From Artemia franciscana (Eukaryota; Arthropoda; Branchiopoda; Anostraca; Artemiidae), in contig NW_027062693.1 in NCBI RefSeq assembly GCF_032884065.1, positions 1,095,143 through 1,159,142 of the forward strand: a stretch of DNA of 64,000 nucleotides. The letters run 5' to 3'. Position numbers and translations under genes: made by a program. Below, in pieces: positions 1-9,454 of this stretch. Position 1 is the first letter of the stretch; each line of letters opens with the position of its first letter. The notes under the pieces were generated by a model that was given only the letters and a program-made list of their open reading frames with translations, did not search any database and was not told the DNA's origin.

Positions 1-570
1 ACTGTAATTTCTGTTCGTTTTGAGTTTCATTTATTTATTTATATAGATTTGTTACTGTTTTATGATTGGAAATTTAATTGACTTTCATTTTGGGCTTAAT
101 GGAGCTCTTTACTTTGTTGAAAAACTTGTTTTGTGGGTAATATTTTTAATTAATCTTAATATGAATTGAAGGAACAGTGGCTTTTTCACAACTAATCTAA
201 GACTTTTTTTGTTATTTGTAAGGAGCTAGGTTACTCATTTCAAAGATTGAAAATATCAAATTTTAACTGGTTCATCAAGTGTTTTTGCCACCTCCTTCCC
301 CGCGTTTTCTTTGATTCTCGAGTCCTTAAATTCTTTGTGATGTATATTATACAACAAAAGATATGATATAAAGCTTGTTATGAATTTTCCAACATCTTTT
401 TTTTTTCTCTTATAAATATATAAGAAGAAATTTTAAAAATTTAAGAAAATTTACGATTTTTTTCAAGTTGAAGCACGACGAAGGGATTATTGCCTCTTCA
501 AGGTGGCTTTTTATGGCTCAGCTAAACAATTTTCGTGCTCTTTCAGAAAATTTACCTCACGGTAAAATTT
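1..570. other. unassigned AT-rich flank
   Basis: No gene is visible. The first 30 or so bases resemble one arm of the hairpin modules seen intact at 27655-27935, so the window probably opens inside a relic of that element. The rest is low-complexity AT-rich DNA. Confidence 0.4.
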
Positions 571-590
571 CATATATATATATATATATA

Positions 591-622
591 CTAGCTGATG
601 GGGTGGCGCTTCGCGCCACCCC
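591..622 (-). other. Helitron 3' terminus with hairpin
   Basis: A perfect 9-bp stem (600-608 with 614-622, GGGGTGGCG/CGCCACCCC) and 5-base loop CTTCG lies nine bases inside the CTAG terminus. A second hairpin of the same design (637-643 with 649-655, same loop) follows, then repeated TTACGCGCC motifs to about 710. A 3' subterminal hairpin is the transposition stop signal in the Helitron model. Confidence 0.8.
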
Positions 623-740
623 AACACCTAGTTGGTGGGGGCGCTTCGCGCCCCCCCCCAAGCCCCCCCGCGCGCGTAAGTCGTTACGCGCCATAATAGT
701 TACGCGCCATGATACGTCCCTATGTCCCACCTGTGAATAT

Positions 741-847
<107 letters not shown>

Positions 848-851
848 GGTT

Positions 852-1060
852 TTAACTACGTAAAACTTGCGAATATACAACATTCTTTGCTGTCCCATTG
901 TCTTTGCATATAAATAGATTGTCAGGTTTACCGACTCTTGAACATGCAACATATAATGGTCCATGGGAAAACAATCTGTATTCAGATCTATACCTCATGA
1001 TTCTAATGATTGTCCTTGAGCTTTGTTGATGGTGATTGCTAATCGACCATTCCCTGTCCC
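852..1060 (-). pseudogene. Helitron helicase C-terminus, decayed
   Basis: The minus strand reads GRLAITINKAQGQSLES, then a stop (995-997), then GIDLNTDCF. After a one-base frame change near 965 it continues LYVACSRVGKPDNLFI and KNVVYSQVLR to a natural stop at 852-854. These are the late motifs of the Pif1-like SF1 helicase domain of Helitron Rep/Hel proteins (TINKAQGQ and the arginine-finger motif YVACSRV). Only the last 70 or so codons survive, with a nonsense and a frameshift mutation, so it makes no working helicase. It fixes the orientation and identity of the surrounding element. Upstream on the minus strand the coding sequence gives way abruptly to the pyrimidine-rich repeats at 1060. 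Confidence 0.8.
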
Positions 1061-3226
1061 GGTGTCCCGGTCGTCATTTACATCCCCCTGTTTCCCCCGG
1101 TGTCCCCGTTGTAGTTGTGTCCCTGCGTCCCGGTCGTCATTTATATTCCCTGTGTCCCGGTCGTCATTTGTATCCCGGTGTCCCGGTCTGTATATACATT
1201 CGTTTTTTAGTTTTGTTTTTCTCCTTTATTTTTTTTCCTTTTTTTTTCTTTTTTAGCTTATTTAGATTTTTAGATTTTTTAGTTTTTTTATTAGTTTTTA
1301 GTTTTTTTTTCTTTTTAGTTTTTTTGTCCCGGTCGTCATTTATATCCCCCTGTTTCCCCCGGTGTCCCCGTTGTAGTTGTGTCCCTGTGTCCCGGTCGTC
1401 ATTTATATTCCCTGTGTCCCGGTCGTCATTTGTATCCCGGTGTACCGGTCTGTATATACATTCGTTTTTTAGTTTTGTTTTTCTCCTTTATTTTTTTCAT
1501 TTTTTTTTCTTTTTTAGTTTATTTAGATTTTTAGATTTTTTAGTTTTTTTATTAGTTTTTAGTTTTTTTTCTTTTTAGTTTTTTTGTAGTTTTTACCTTC
1601 TTTTTAGTTTTGTTAATTTTTTTTTTTACTTATGTCCTGGTCGTCATTTATACTCCCTGTGTCCCGGTGCTTTGTTGATTGCTAATCGAACATTCCTTTT
1701 GTCCTGGTCGCTTTCTCTTTGAGTGTCGTCATTTATTTTTTTCTTTTTTAGTTCTTTTAGTTTTTACCTTTTTAAGTTTTTTTTAGTTTTTTAGATGAAA
1801 ATTTTTTTTAGTTTTTTCCTTTTTTTCTTTTTAGTTTTTTATTGGTTTTTACCTTTATGTTAGCTTATTTTTCAGTTTTTTTCCTTTTTTTTTTAGTTTT
1901 TTTTTATTTTTTATTTTTTTTAGTTTTTTACCTTTTTTTATTTTTTTTAGTTTTTTTAGTTTTTTTAGTTTTTTAGCTTTTTTACTTTTTTTATTAGTTT
2001 TTAGTTTTTTTGTAGTTTTTGCCTTTTTTTAGTTTTTTTCAGTTTTTTTTTAGTTTTTTATTGGTTTTTACCTTTATTTTAGCTTATTTTTCAGTTTTTT
2101 CCTTTTTTTAGTTTTTTTTAGTTTTTAGTTTTTTTAGTTTTTTACCTTTTTTTAGTTTTTTTAGTTTTTTAGCTTTTTTATTTTTTTTATTAGTTTTTAG
2201 TTTTTTTTGTAGTTTTTGCCTTTTTTTTAGTTTTTTTAGTTTTTTAGCTTTTTTATTAGTTTTTAGTTTTTTTCGTAGTTTTTGCCTTTTTTTAGTTTTT
2301 TTAGTTTTTTAGCTTTTTTATTTTTTTTATTAGTTTTTAGTTTTTTTTGTAGTTTTTGCCTTTTTTTAGTTTTTTCAGTTTTGACGTCACCTGATCCAGT
2401 TTTTTCAGGTGACGTCACCTGATCCACGATCCACAGATCCACAGACAACTTATTTTTATATATATAGATAGTTTTTTTTTTTTTTACTTATGTCCTGGTC
2501 GTCATTTATACTCCCTGTGTCCCGGTGCTTTGTTGATTGCTAATCGAACATTCCTTTTGTCCTGGTCGCTTTCTCTTTGAGTTTCGTCATTTATTTTTTT
2601 CTTTTTTAGTTCTTTTAGTTTTTACCTTTTTTAGTTTTTTTTAGTTTTTTAGATGAAAATTTTTTTTAGTTTTTTCCTTTTTTTCTTTTTAGTTTTTTAT
2701 TGGTTTTTACCTTTATTTTAGCTTATTTTTCAGTTTTTTCCTTTTTTTTTATTTTTTTTTTTATTTTTTATTTTTTTTTAGTTTTTTACCTTTTTTTAGT
2801 TTTTTTAGTTTTTTAGCTTTTTTACTTTTTTTTATTAGTTTTTAGTTTTTTTTGTAGTTTTTGCCTTTTTTTAGTTTTTTCAGTTTTTTTTTTAGTTTTT
2901 ATTGGTTTTTACCTTTATTTTAGCTTATTTTTCAGTTTTTTCCTTTTTTTTTTAGTTTTTTTTAGTTTTTAGTTTTTTTAGTTTTTTACCTTTTTTTAGT
3001 TTTTTTAGTTTTTTTTAGTTTTTTAGCTTTTTTATTTTTTTATTAGTTTTTAGTTTTTTTGTAGTTTTTGCCTTTTTTTAGTTTTTTTAGTTTTTTAGCT
3101 TTTTTATTAGTTTTTAGTTTTTTTTGTAGTTTTTGCCTTTTTTTAGTTTTTTTAGTTTTTTAGCTTTTTTATTTTTTTTATTAGTTTTTAGTTTTTTTTG
3201 TAGTTTTTGCCTTTTTTTAGTTTTTT
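1060..3226. repeat. pyrimidine-rich T(n)AG tandem repeats
   Basis: The plus strand is almost purely T with interspersed AG, C and G, in degenerate TTTTTTAG-type units. Two larger blocks containing TGTCCCGGTCGTCATTTATA-type units occur at about 1060-1210 and 1327-1460, and about 840-bp segments repeat between roughly 1630-2470 and 2475-3310. It is the filler of the Helitron. Lys-rich reading frames on the minus strand are composition artefacts. Confidence 0.85.
2383..2468 (-). other. internal second Helitron 5' end
   Basis: GACGTCACCTGATCC motifs followed by a TATATATATAGATA boundary repeat almost exactly the outer 5' end at 3227-3313, including the terminal TC on the minus strand and a following A/T junction. 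This supports tandem duplication of the 5' part, or two Helitrons sharing one 3' end. Confidence 0.65.
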
Positions 3227-3310
3227 GACGTCACCTGATCCAGTTTTTTCAGGTGACGTCACCTGATCCATCCATCCACAGACAGACAGACAACTTATTT
3301 TTATATATAT

Positions 3311-3313
<3 letters not shown>

Positions 3314-3358
<45 letters not shown>
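3314..3358. repeat. (TA)n flank of Helitron
   Basis: TA dinucleotides directly next to the Helitron 5' end; the other flank (571-590) is also TA, so the element probably inserted into a TA microsatellite. Confidence 0.9.
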
Positions 3359-3360
<2 letters not shown>

Positions 3361-4020
3361 TTATTGTCTTTTGTATTTCAACCAAAGACGATTTAAGCCC
3401 CTCTTGATGACATGACGTCATCACAGGTTCGATACAGCCACCCCGGGAAAAATTCGAATTCTTTCTTGAAGTTGGGACCGGTGTAGGTCACAGCTTTACA
3501 ACTTTCTTAAACTTGTACAGATGTAGGTCACGACTTTAAGAAATAATTAGGTAGATTTGATTGTTTTTCTTTCGTTTTTCCATGGGAGGTTGAAGAAAAA
3601 TAATCCTTTGGTATGATTTGTTTTCTAATTCAAACTTTTCTGAGTTAGCATTCTCAGTATTAGTAGTAGTAGTATTGACAGTACTAGTGGTAGCAATATT
3701 AGTAGTTTTAGCAATACTAATAGCATTATTAATCACAGATTTAGCAGTAGAACTGCATTATTAATAGCATCAGTAATAGTAGCAGTAGCAGTAAGTTTAA
3801 AACTGCTAGTAGTAGTTGTATCAATACTTTGCTATGGGAGTATATGAAAATATAAAAGCAAGCTTCATGAGCAATAAAAGAGAAAATAACTTACCTGAAA
3901 TTAAAAAAAATAAAGCCTTTTGTTCAATATGGTGTTAAAAGAGTGTACGAAAGTGTAAAAGACAAGGTTAATGAGTAATAGATACCACCAATACATAACC
4001 TCAACCCCAAATGCATAACT
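3361..4020. repeat. unassigned DNA with TAG/GTA-rich stretch
   Basis: No gene seen. About 3652-3830 is a degenerate triplet-rich stretch (AGTAGTAGT, GTAGCAGTAGC) with interruptions. Remaining bases show no recognisable coding or repeat homology. Confidence 0.5.
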
Positions 4021-4029
4021 ACTGGATTT

Positions 4030-4200
4030 TCAACTATGTTGAACAAAATGGCTATCTCGAAATTTAAACTGCATTGAGGAAATGATCGGCATGAAGGGGT
4101 CAATTGCCCTCTAATTACTTTTAACTCTCAAAGAGGGCACTAGAACTTTCAATTTTCCATCGAATGAGCTACTTTAAAAGTTTACACGACAACTCCTTCT
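4030..4200 (-). repeat. relic of hairpin-element interior
   Basis: Resembles one unit of the 48-51 kb satellite and the interior of the 27655-29283 element: AAAATGGCTATCTCGAAATT, then GGGCACTAGAACTTTCAATT, then an AATGAGC block in the same order. Strongly diverged. Confidence 0.5.
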
Positions 4201-4540
4201 ATACAAAGTGTCTTAGCGCCGCCTAAGTGAAAAGCTAAACGTCATTAAAGTTTACGTTACGTTAGATTACTTTTAAAAGATTAAAACTATCCTATATAGG
4301 AAGAATCTGCTACACCCTTAACCCTTAATAATAAAATTTAACCGATAACCCATTGAAATTTTAATAAGTACTTAAAACATGTAAAAACTTCTGCGTACAT
4401 CTTAATTTTGTTTTTAATAGTTACAAGAAACAAGCTATTTTCCTCATTTTTTGTCATTTTGCGGTGTCTTAGCGACAGAACTAAATTAATTGAGGCTCTA
4501 TCGAGCATATAATTGCATTTTATTGCATAGTAATCAACAG

Positions 4541-4548
4541 TATAAAAG
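4541..4548 (+). promoter_or_regulatory. possible TATA box
   Basis: TATAAAAG, about 400 bp upstream of the first receptor start codon, with about 20 Cs and Gs in an otherwise AT-rich block. It also lies about 100 bp upstream of the receptor fragment at 4644, so it may have served that copy. AT-rich DNA gives such matches by chance. Confidence 0.25.
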
Positions 4549-4643
4549 GAAGTAAAATAGATATTTCGGTTTAATAGTAAACAAGTCTTTGTACTGTTGA
4601 GAATAGAAGTATAGTTGAATAATAGAAATAAAAGTATTTAAGC

Positions 4644-4780
4644 GAACTGGTAGTTTTTACGTGGCTTTAATTATTTATGACTGTGATTTTGGCAAATTTT
4701 TCTCAGTGAACGGATAATTGCATTTTGTTTTAACGCAAATGACAATATATAGGACGGTCAAACAAAAAAATATTCTTTAA
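4644..4780 (+). pseudogene. receptor 5' fragment (7TM family)
   Basis: From 4644 the plus strand reads ELVVFTWL, stop, LFMTVILANFSQ, which aligns with residues 8-28 of the intact receptor at 4944 (ELLLSVYVLSFMTVIIANFAF). The preceding bases (4565-4640) also resemble the 5' flank of that gene (4860-4940). Similarity then decays with insertions. This looks like a duplicated 5' end of a receptor gene lying in front of the intact one, now broken. Confidence 0.55.
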
Positions 4781-4943
4781 TAACCTCAGCATTTTTGTAT
4801 TTTTTAGAAGAGGCAAATATTACGTTTTTATTTGCCACGGAGATTGCAACACTGAGAAGAGCTCTCAATTTAAAATCAGTTTAATAATAACCCTTTTTTG
4901 GCGTTAAGAACAGAAGTGTATTGATTAATCAAAACAATATTTA

Positions 4944-5807
4944 ATGAAAATGCAGTACCTAAGGGAATTGCTACTTTCCGTCTATGTTTTGTCTTTTATG
5001 ACAGTAATTATAGCAAATTTTGCATTTTTGTCTGCTCTTCGAAATATAGTATTGAGGAAGACAATTATCAACGATATTTTGAAGGTAACCAGTAAATTAA
5101 ACCTTTTGATAATCACTGGGACAAGTTTCACGAGTAGCTATAGTCTGATCTTTGATGTTAACACAATGTATTGCTACACATTCTCAATATCTGCAATACT
5201 GTTTATTTATTTCCCGTTATTTTGTCACTCACTTTGTCTGCTCACTCGTTTCGCTCTTTTGACTTGGACAACACGAGTCCAAGGATGGTCAGAACCCAAG
5301 CTACTATCCATCATTACTTTCATCAACTTCATTCTGTTGCTTCCTTACTTGTATATTGTTCGATACTATAAAAGTTTCCAAATCTTTAGGATGTGTCAAT
5401 CCAATTTGAATACAAACCCAATTCATGGAGATAACTTTGATCGTGTGTTAATCTTGTTTTACACTCCTCAGATCATTTTACTTTTTTTGGCCTTGTTATT
5501 GACAAGAATTGAAGTAAAATCAAGAAATAAAGTGAATATTTTTATTGGACCGAAACAACAAAATATTGTCACAGCCAAAGTTCAAGTTATCAATGGAATT
5601 TGTTTGATTCTGGTGAGCCTAGTATCTCAACTTCTAGTATCTCAACTTGTGTGTGTCAAAATTGACGGGGAAACACAAATACAGTGTCTTACATTTTCTG
5701 CTTACATTCCGCAGTACTTTAGCTGCTTCCTACCGCCATTTACATACATTATCTTCAGTAAGACAATTCGACTGTATTATAAAAACAAGTTGATGTCCCT
5801 TTTTTAA
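4944..5807 (+). CDS. seven-helix receptor-like protein, family copy 1
   Basis: A single-exon gene for 287 aa, almost entirely hydrophobic helices separated by short basic loops. Seven membrane spans fit about residues 9-31, 48-70, 79-106, 120-138, 166-188, 210-234 and 248-271. Class-A-like features are visible: Cys77 at the start of helix 3 and Cys151 in the second outer loop (the usual disulfide pair), a TRF triplet at 101-103 where DRY is expected, and PPFTY at 264-268 near the end of helix 7 where NPxxY is expected, followed by a basic helix-8-like SKTIRLYYKNK. These suggest a G-protein-coupled receptor, probably chemosensory, but ligand and function are not shown. It does not look like arthropod Gr/Or receptors. 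The two other intact copies start at MQYL or MNLQ, so the second Met (4950) may be the true start. Helix 6 carries a 15-bp tandem duplication absent from its paralogues. Confidence 0.8.
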   Translation: MKMQYLRELLLSVYVLSFMTVIIANFAFLSALRNIVLRKTIINDILKVTSKLNLLIITGTSFTSSYSLIFDVNTMYCYTFSISAILFIYFPLFCHSLCLLTRFALLTWTTRVQGWSEPKLLSIITFINFILLLPYLYIVRYYKSFQIFRMCQSNLNTNPIHGDNFDRVLILFYTPQIILLFLALLLTRIEVKSRNKVNIFIGPKQQNIVTAKVQVINGICLILVSLVSQLLVSQLVCVKIDGETQIQCLTFSAYIPQYFSCFLPPFTYIIFSKTIRLYYKNKLMSLF

Positions 5808-5993
5808 AAATAGAAAGGATATTCGTGTATTATGAAAGTAACATATAAATTCTGAGTTTATCAGTATTTTATTATACAATTTAATGTCATAAATACGATG
5901 TCTATGCTTTACTGGTTACAAAAACAGTAGAATAAACAATTGTTTTCAAATTGTACATCGTATTTCAGTATTTTAAATTTGAGAACATTGAAG

Positions 5994-6120
5994 TGTCTTG
6001 AGTATTTTAGTACCTTGACTTATAAATGTCAAACGCAAACAAGTGGTTAGCACACTGGACTTAAAATCCTTTGTCCGTGAAGACAGGGGTTTGGGTCTTA
6101 GTTATTTGGTTTGCAATATT
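5994..6120 (+). repeat. receptor-flank copy with inserted SINE piece
   Basis: 5994-6030 (GAGTATTTTAGTACCTTGAC) recurs at 7612-7640, in both cases upstream of a receptor C-terminal fragment. About 6035-6118 is a diverged head of the tRNA-derived SINE (AAGTGGTTAGCACACTGGAC, then GTGAAGACAGGGGTT), apparently inserted in this copy only. Confidence 0.5.
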
Positions 6121-6133
6121 TTGAGTTTCCTTC

Positions 6134-6217
6134 TCTTCATACTTTCCGTAGTACTTTAGCTATCTCTTATTGCCATTTACATGCATTGTCTTTAGTAAAA
6201 CAATTAGAGTTCGATAA
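6134..6217 (+). pseudogene. receptor C-terminal fragment A
   Basis: Reads SSYFP, stop, YFSYLLLPFTCIVFSKTIR, then a stop. It matches the last helix of the intact receptor 1 (SAYIPQYFSCFLPPFTY and IIFSKTIR). Only helix 7 survives and it has an in-frame stop, so it is a dead fragment of a further family member. Confidence 0.75.
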
Positions 6218-6325
6218 CAACATGCTAAATCATTCCCAAATATTTGAATATCATGAAACTGACATTTGAATGCTGACAAATACGAGCTTACAATTATTTT
6301 ATCATAAAATTCTGCCAAAATATAG

Positions 6326-6410
6326 TTAAACTTTGGCTGCTTACAATCTGCAGTAGTTCGGTAAACCATCCATCTAAAACTAGAAAAGGAATATGAGTAT
6401 TTTAATTGAA
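6326..6410 (+). pseudogene. receptor 3' end fragment C
   Basis: GCTTACAATCTGCAGTAGTT resembles the GCTTACATTCCGCAGTACTT segment of receptor 1, and the bases after it (CTAGAAAAGGAATATGAGTA) resemble its 3' untranslated start, with the part between deleted. Short and diverged. Confidence 0.35.
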
Positions 6411-6426
6411 GGATATTGTTATGTTA

Positions 6427-6733
6427 AGCGTACTAGCCAAGTGGTTAGCACGCTAGACTTGGAATCCTCTGTCTGTGAAGACAGGGATTCGAGTCCTGAT
6501 GTCACTGGTTATTTGGTTTGCAATGGAGGTCTGTCGCGCCACTCTATAAGCTCAGCCCGAGTTGACCCAGCCCTAATTGGGTACCTGGAAAAATCATGTG
6601 AAGTTACACAGGAAGGTTGAGCGAGAGCACAGGATGGCTACCCCCGAACCCACAAATTTACTTCCTGGATAAAGCGTTGTGAAAGAGTGATCAGCATAAT
6701 CAGTAGAGACTGTGAAGTCCAATGCCGTATTAG
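6427..6733 (+). mobile_element. tRNA-derived SINE, near full length
   Basis: The head looks like a tRNA with an RNA polymerase III box A (TAGCCAAGTGG, 6434-6444) and box B (GATTCGAGTCC, 6486-6496), 52 bp apart. A unique body follows (GGGTACCTGGAAAAATCATG, GAGCACAGGATGGCT, CAGTAGAGACTGTGAAGTCC) ending ATGCCGTATTAGG. The same body is found at 27235, 33043, 51479 (minus) and 58870 (minus). SINEs use pol III and borrow LINE machinery. It is not a functional tRNA: acceptor pairing is lost. Confidence 0.8.
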
Positions 6734-7125
6734 GTAATAATTTATTTAAACCATTTTGCATACATAAAATGCACTTAGAGGATTACAAAAATACAGCAAA
6801 ATAAAATAAAATGGAAACAATAAATAACAAAAACTCACAAAAGGAAAAACGAACAACATCTCAGCTACTTTCGCATAACAATTAAGCTAAACAATAAAGT
6901 AAAAATTCAACAATATTTTCTTGACCCATGTGAAACCTATCCATAAGCTGGTCCATTTTTGAGAAAATATCGAAAACACTATATCTACTCGAAATGTACC
7001 GGTTGCGACTCCAGAGCGGCAATTGCAGAAGATATTTACAAAAACGGAAGAATAAAGAATAAGAAAAGTTTTCTTCCGCTCAGATATTGTACAAAAACTC
7101 CACAAAAGAACTAAGAAAAAAACAT
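6734..7125 (-). other. probable LINE 3' region
   Basis: A-rich and unremarkable on the plus strand. It lies directly downstream (minus strand) of the reverse-transcriptase relic at 7126-7566 and may be its 3' part, but no motif proves it. Confidence 0.3.
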
Positions 7126-7566
7126 GCGGTGCAAAAAAGCGTTGTAAAGTCTACCCATGGTTATATTGTGAAACTGGCCTTTAATTCGAGCAAGGCAGCC
7201 CATACGATTTTCTAAGCTTTTCTTCCAGCGCCGAGATAGTGAGTGTTTTAGTAGTTTTAACATTTGATTCAAACGGCAATCATAAATAATTCAGAGAACA
7301 CGGTGCAGAGATAGTTTCTGGGCCAACATTGATAGTAACGGAAGGATTTTGAGACGAACCGGAGACGAGAAGCCTCAGTTTTAGAGGGGGTGACTTGAAA
7401 CCAAATCTCATTAAGGCCAGAGGAAACTCTATGAATTATATTTTGGAGAACCTGGAGAGCATCTGAGGAATACTTTTAGTAACGGTTCTGATGTCATTAT
7501 TGAAAAGAGCTGGACTAAGCGCAGAGCCTTGTTTCACACCTTTCTGAGCAATGACGGATTTGCCCA
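7126..7566 (-). pseudogene. non-LTR retrotransposon reverse transcriptase relic
   Basis: The minus strand reads GVKQGSALSPALFN (7541 leftwards), the RT motif usually written GVPQGSxLSPxLF. Further on, FKSPPLKLRLLVSGSSQNPS and finally TMGRLYNAF-like residues match the post-catalytic part of LINE RTs. Several stops and frame changes interrupt it and the FADD/YADD catalytic box has not survived. It is an inactive retroelement fragment. Confidence 0.65.
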
Positions 7567-7684
7567 GCTATTATTCCTTTTTTTTTTTGTTTCTAATTTT
7601 TTATTACGCGTCTCGAGTATTGTAGTACCTTGACTTTTACGTTTAGGACCACAACTACTGAATCTTATCTTGTCTGAATATATG

Positions 7685-7765
7685 CTATAGCAGTTTAGAT
7701 GCCACTTACCACCCATTACGTCTGTTATCTTTAATAAGGCAATTCGTCTTCAGTGCCAAAACAGT
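7685..7765 (+). pseudogene. receptor C-terminal fragment B
   Basis: Nucleotide alignment to the helix-7 region of receptor 1 is clear (GCAGT..TTTAG, CCATTAC, GTTATCTTTAATAAGGCAAT versus ATTATCTTCAGTAAGACAAT), but indels destroy the frame. Its upstream flank matches that of fragment A, so A and B derive from one duplicated receptor end. Confidence 0.6.
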
Positions 7766-7816
7766 TTTTGTGGAACTGTAACTTGATAGCACGGAATCTG
7801 AGCGTCTTGTGTATCA

Positions 7817-8045
7817 AACAGTTCGTGGTAACGAACTGTAGTAAGGATTGACCCGACTCAATAGTAACCGAAACTCTGTAAAATGGAATTTGATACCAAT
7901 AGTTACATCAAAAGACTCGCATTTTAATGCTGATTTTAAACACATAAGTTTCATCAAGATCAGTCATACCCATCAAAAGTTACGAGCCTGAGAAAATTTC
8001 CTTATTTCAGAAAATAGGTGGGAAACCCCCTAAAAGTCATACAAT
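7817..8045 (+). mobile_element. hairpin element, terminal fragment
   Basis: Begins with the element's terminal hairpin (CAGTTCGTGGTAACGAACTG), then GTAAGGA, GACCCGACTCAATAG and the conserved body CAAAAGTTACGAGCCTGAG. It is cut off at 8045, where the 290-bp-unit repeat begins. Confidence 0.8.
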
Positions 8046-8049
8046 CATT

Positions 8050-8485
8050 TACGTAAAGAACTTCACTCTCTTTTGGGGAGTTGGGGGGAGGGGTTCAGTG
8101 ATTTGGCGAGTTTTGTGCTTCTGGACGTGCTAGGATGATTAAAATTGGTAGGGGTGTCAGGGAGCTGCACAAATTGGCTTTATAAAGTCGTTTTTCCAGA
8201 TTCGACCATCTGGGGGGCTAAAGGGAGATGAAAAATTAGAAAAAATTAGGTATTTATAGCATACGAGTGGGTGATCGAATCTTAATGAATTTTGATATTT
8301 AGAATGACATCGTGACTGAGAGCTCTTATTTTAAATCCTGACCGGCATTAAGCCTCTTATTTTCCTTTTAAATCAATCTATTGATTTATAGAATTTTGTT
8401 AGAGCTCATACCATATGATCTCTTGGCTCTTAGCTCTTCATGCCTCGTCACAAGTGCCATATGAGCTCTTAGCTCTTGTTGTTAG
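8050..8485 (+). repeat. 3' end of the 290-bp-unit element
   Basis: Same order as 21650-22045 and 25850-26080: GGACGTGCTAGGA, CCATCTGGGGGG, TTTTGATATTTAGAA, then an ending rich in GAGCTC and CATATGAGCTCTT inverted motifs. Confidence 0.75.
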
Positions 8486-8509
8486 TAATAAAGATACGTA
8501 CCTTAATAA

Positions 8510-9440
8510 TTAATTTACGTAACGAACTTCTATATTGGAGTGTTTTTATTACGCATATAAGGGGTTTTGCCCTCGTCCTTTACAATAAAGCTTTAATTTT
8601 GTCCAAAATCCTTAAGAATGACCCCTGAATCACAAAGGCCGTAGAATAAATAGTTGATGTTACTAAAAATACTTTTGCGTAAAGAGGAAGGTATTGTGGA
8701 GGAGACGAACTCCGTTATATACGTATTATTTTATGTTCATTTTAAGTTTTAATGCTGTTCCAGCGGAAAAACCTTATTTATTTTCTTGTTTTTTTTTTTT
8801 TTAAATAATGCTGCACCCCCCTTCATAGAAATTCTCTTCCCTCATGATAAATTCCTCCATGGGAAGATCCTTTCACCTATTCCTTTCCCCTAGCCCAACC
8901 CAACCTAATTTGAAAAATTCCCCCCAAAAACGTCTGTACACTTCAAAATAACCCTTAATATATGTAATCAATTGAAAAGTTTGTAACTTGGTAACCTGGG
9001 AAAAAAAAAACAAATAAACACGCATCTGTGATCTGTCTTCTAGCAAAAAAAAATATATAATTCCACATTTTTGTAGATAGGAGCTTGAAATCACGCTGCA
9101 GGAATGCACTGCAGGGCCGACGCAGGGACCATAGTAGTCAAGAAGCGTCGTTAATTCTTAAATAGGAGCTTGAAACTTCTACTGTAGGGTTCTCTGATAA
9201 GTTGAATATGATGGTGTGATTTTCGTTAAGATCATTTGACTTCTAGGGGGTGTTTCCCTCTATTTTCTAATAAAATGCAAATTTTCTCATGCTCGTAACT
9301 TTTGATGGGTAAGACTAAACTTGATTAAACTTATATAAATAAAATCAGCATTGAAATATAATTCTTTTGATGTAACTATTGGTATTGAAATTCCGTTTTT
9401 AAAATTTCGGTTACTATTGAGCCGGGTCGCTCCTTTTCTT
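8510..9440 (-). mobile_element. hairpin element, partial copy
   Basis: Matches the 28230-29250 part of the complete minus copy: second hairpin module (8530-8760), TCATGATAAATTCCTCCATG block, CACGCATCTGTGATCTGTCT, AATTCCACATTTTTGTAGAT, and ends at GGTTACTATTGAGCCGGGTCGC. The terminal hairpin is missing, and the next copy begins directly. Confidence 0.8.
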
Positions 9441-9454
9441 GGATTAAATTAAAA

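Noticed and set aside
2263-3424. Lys-rich minus-strand frames
   Set aside because: Produced by the T(n)AG repeat composition inside the Helitron.
6434-6500. Functional tRNA gene
   Set aside because: Box A and B are present but acceptor pairing is missing and the same unit with a long tail occurs elsewhere, so it is a SINE head.
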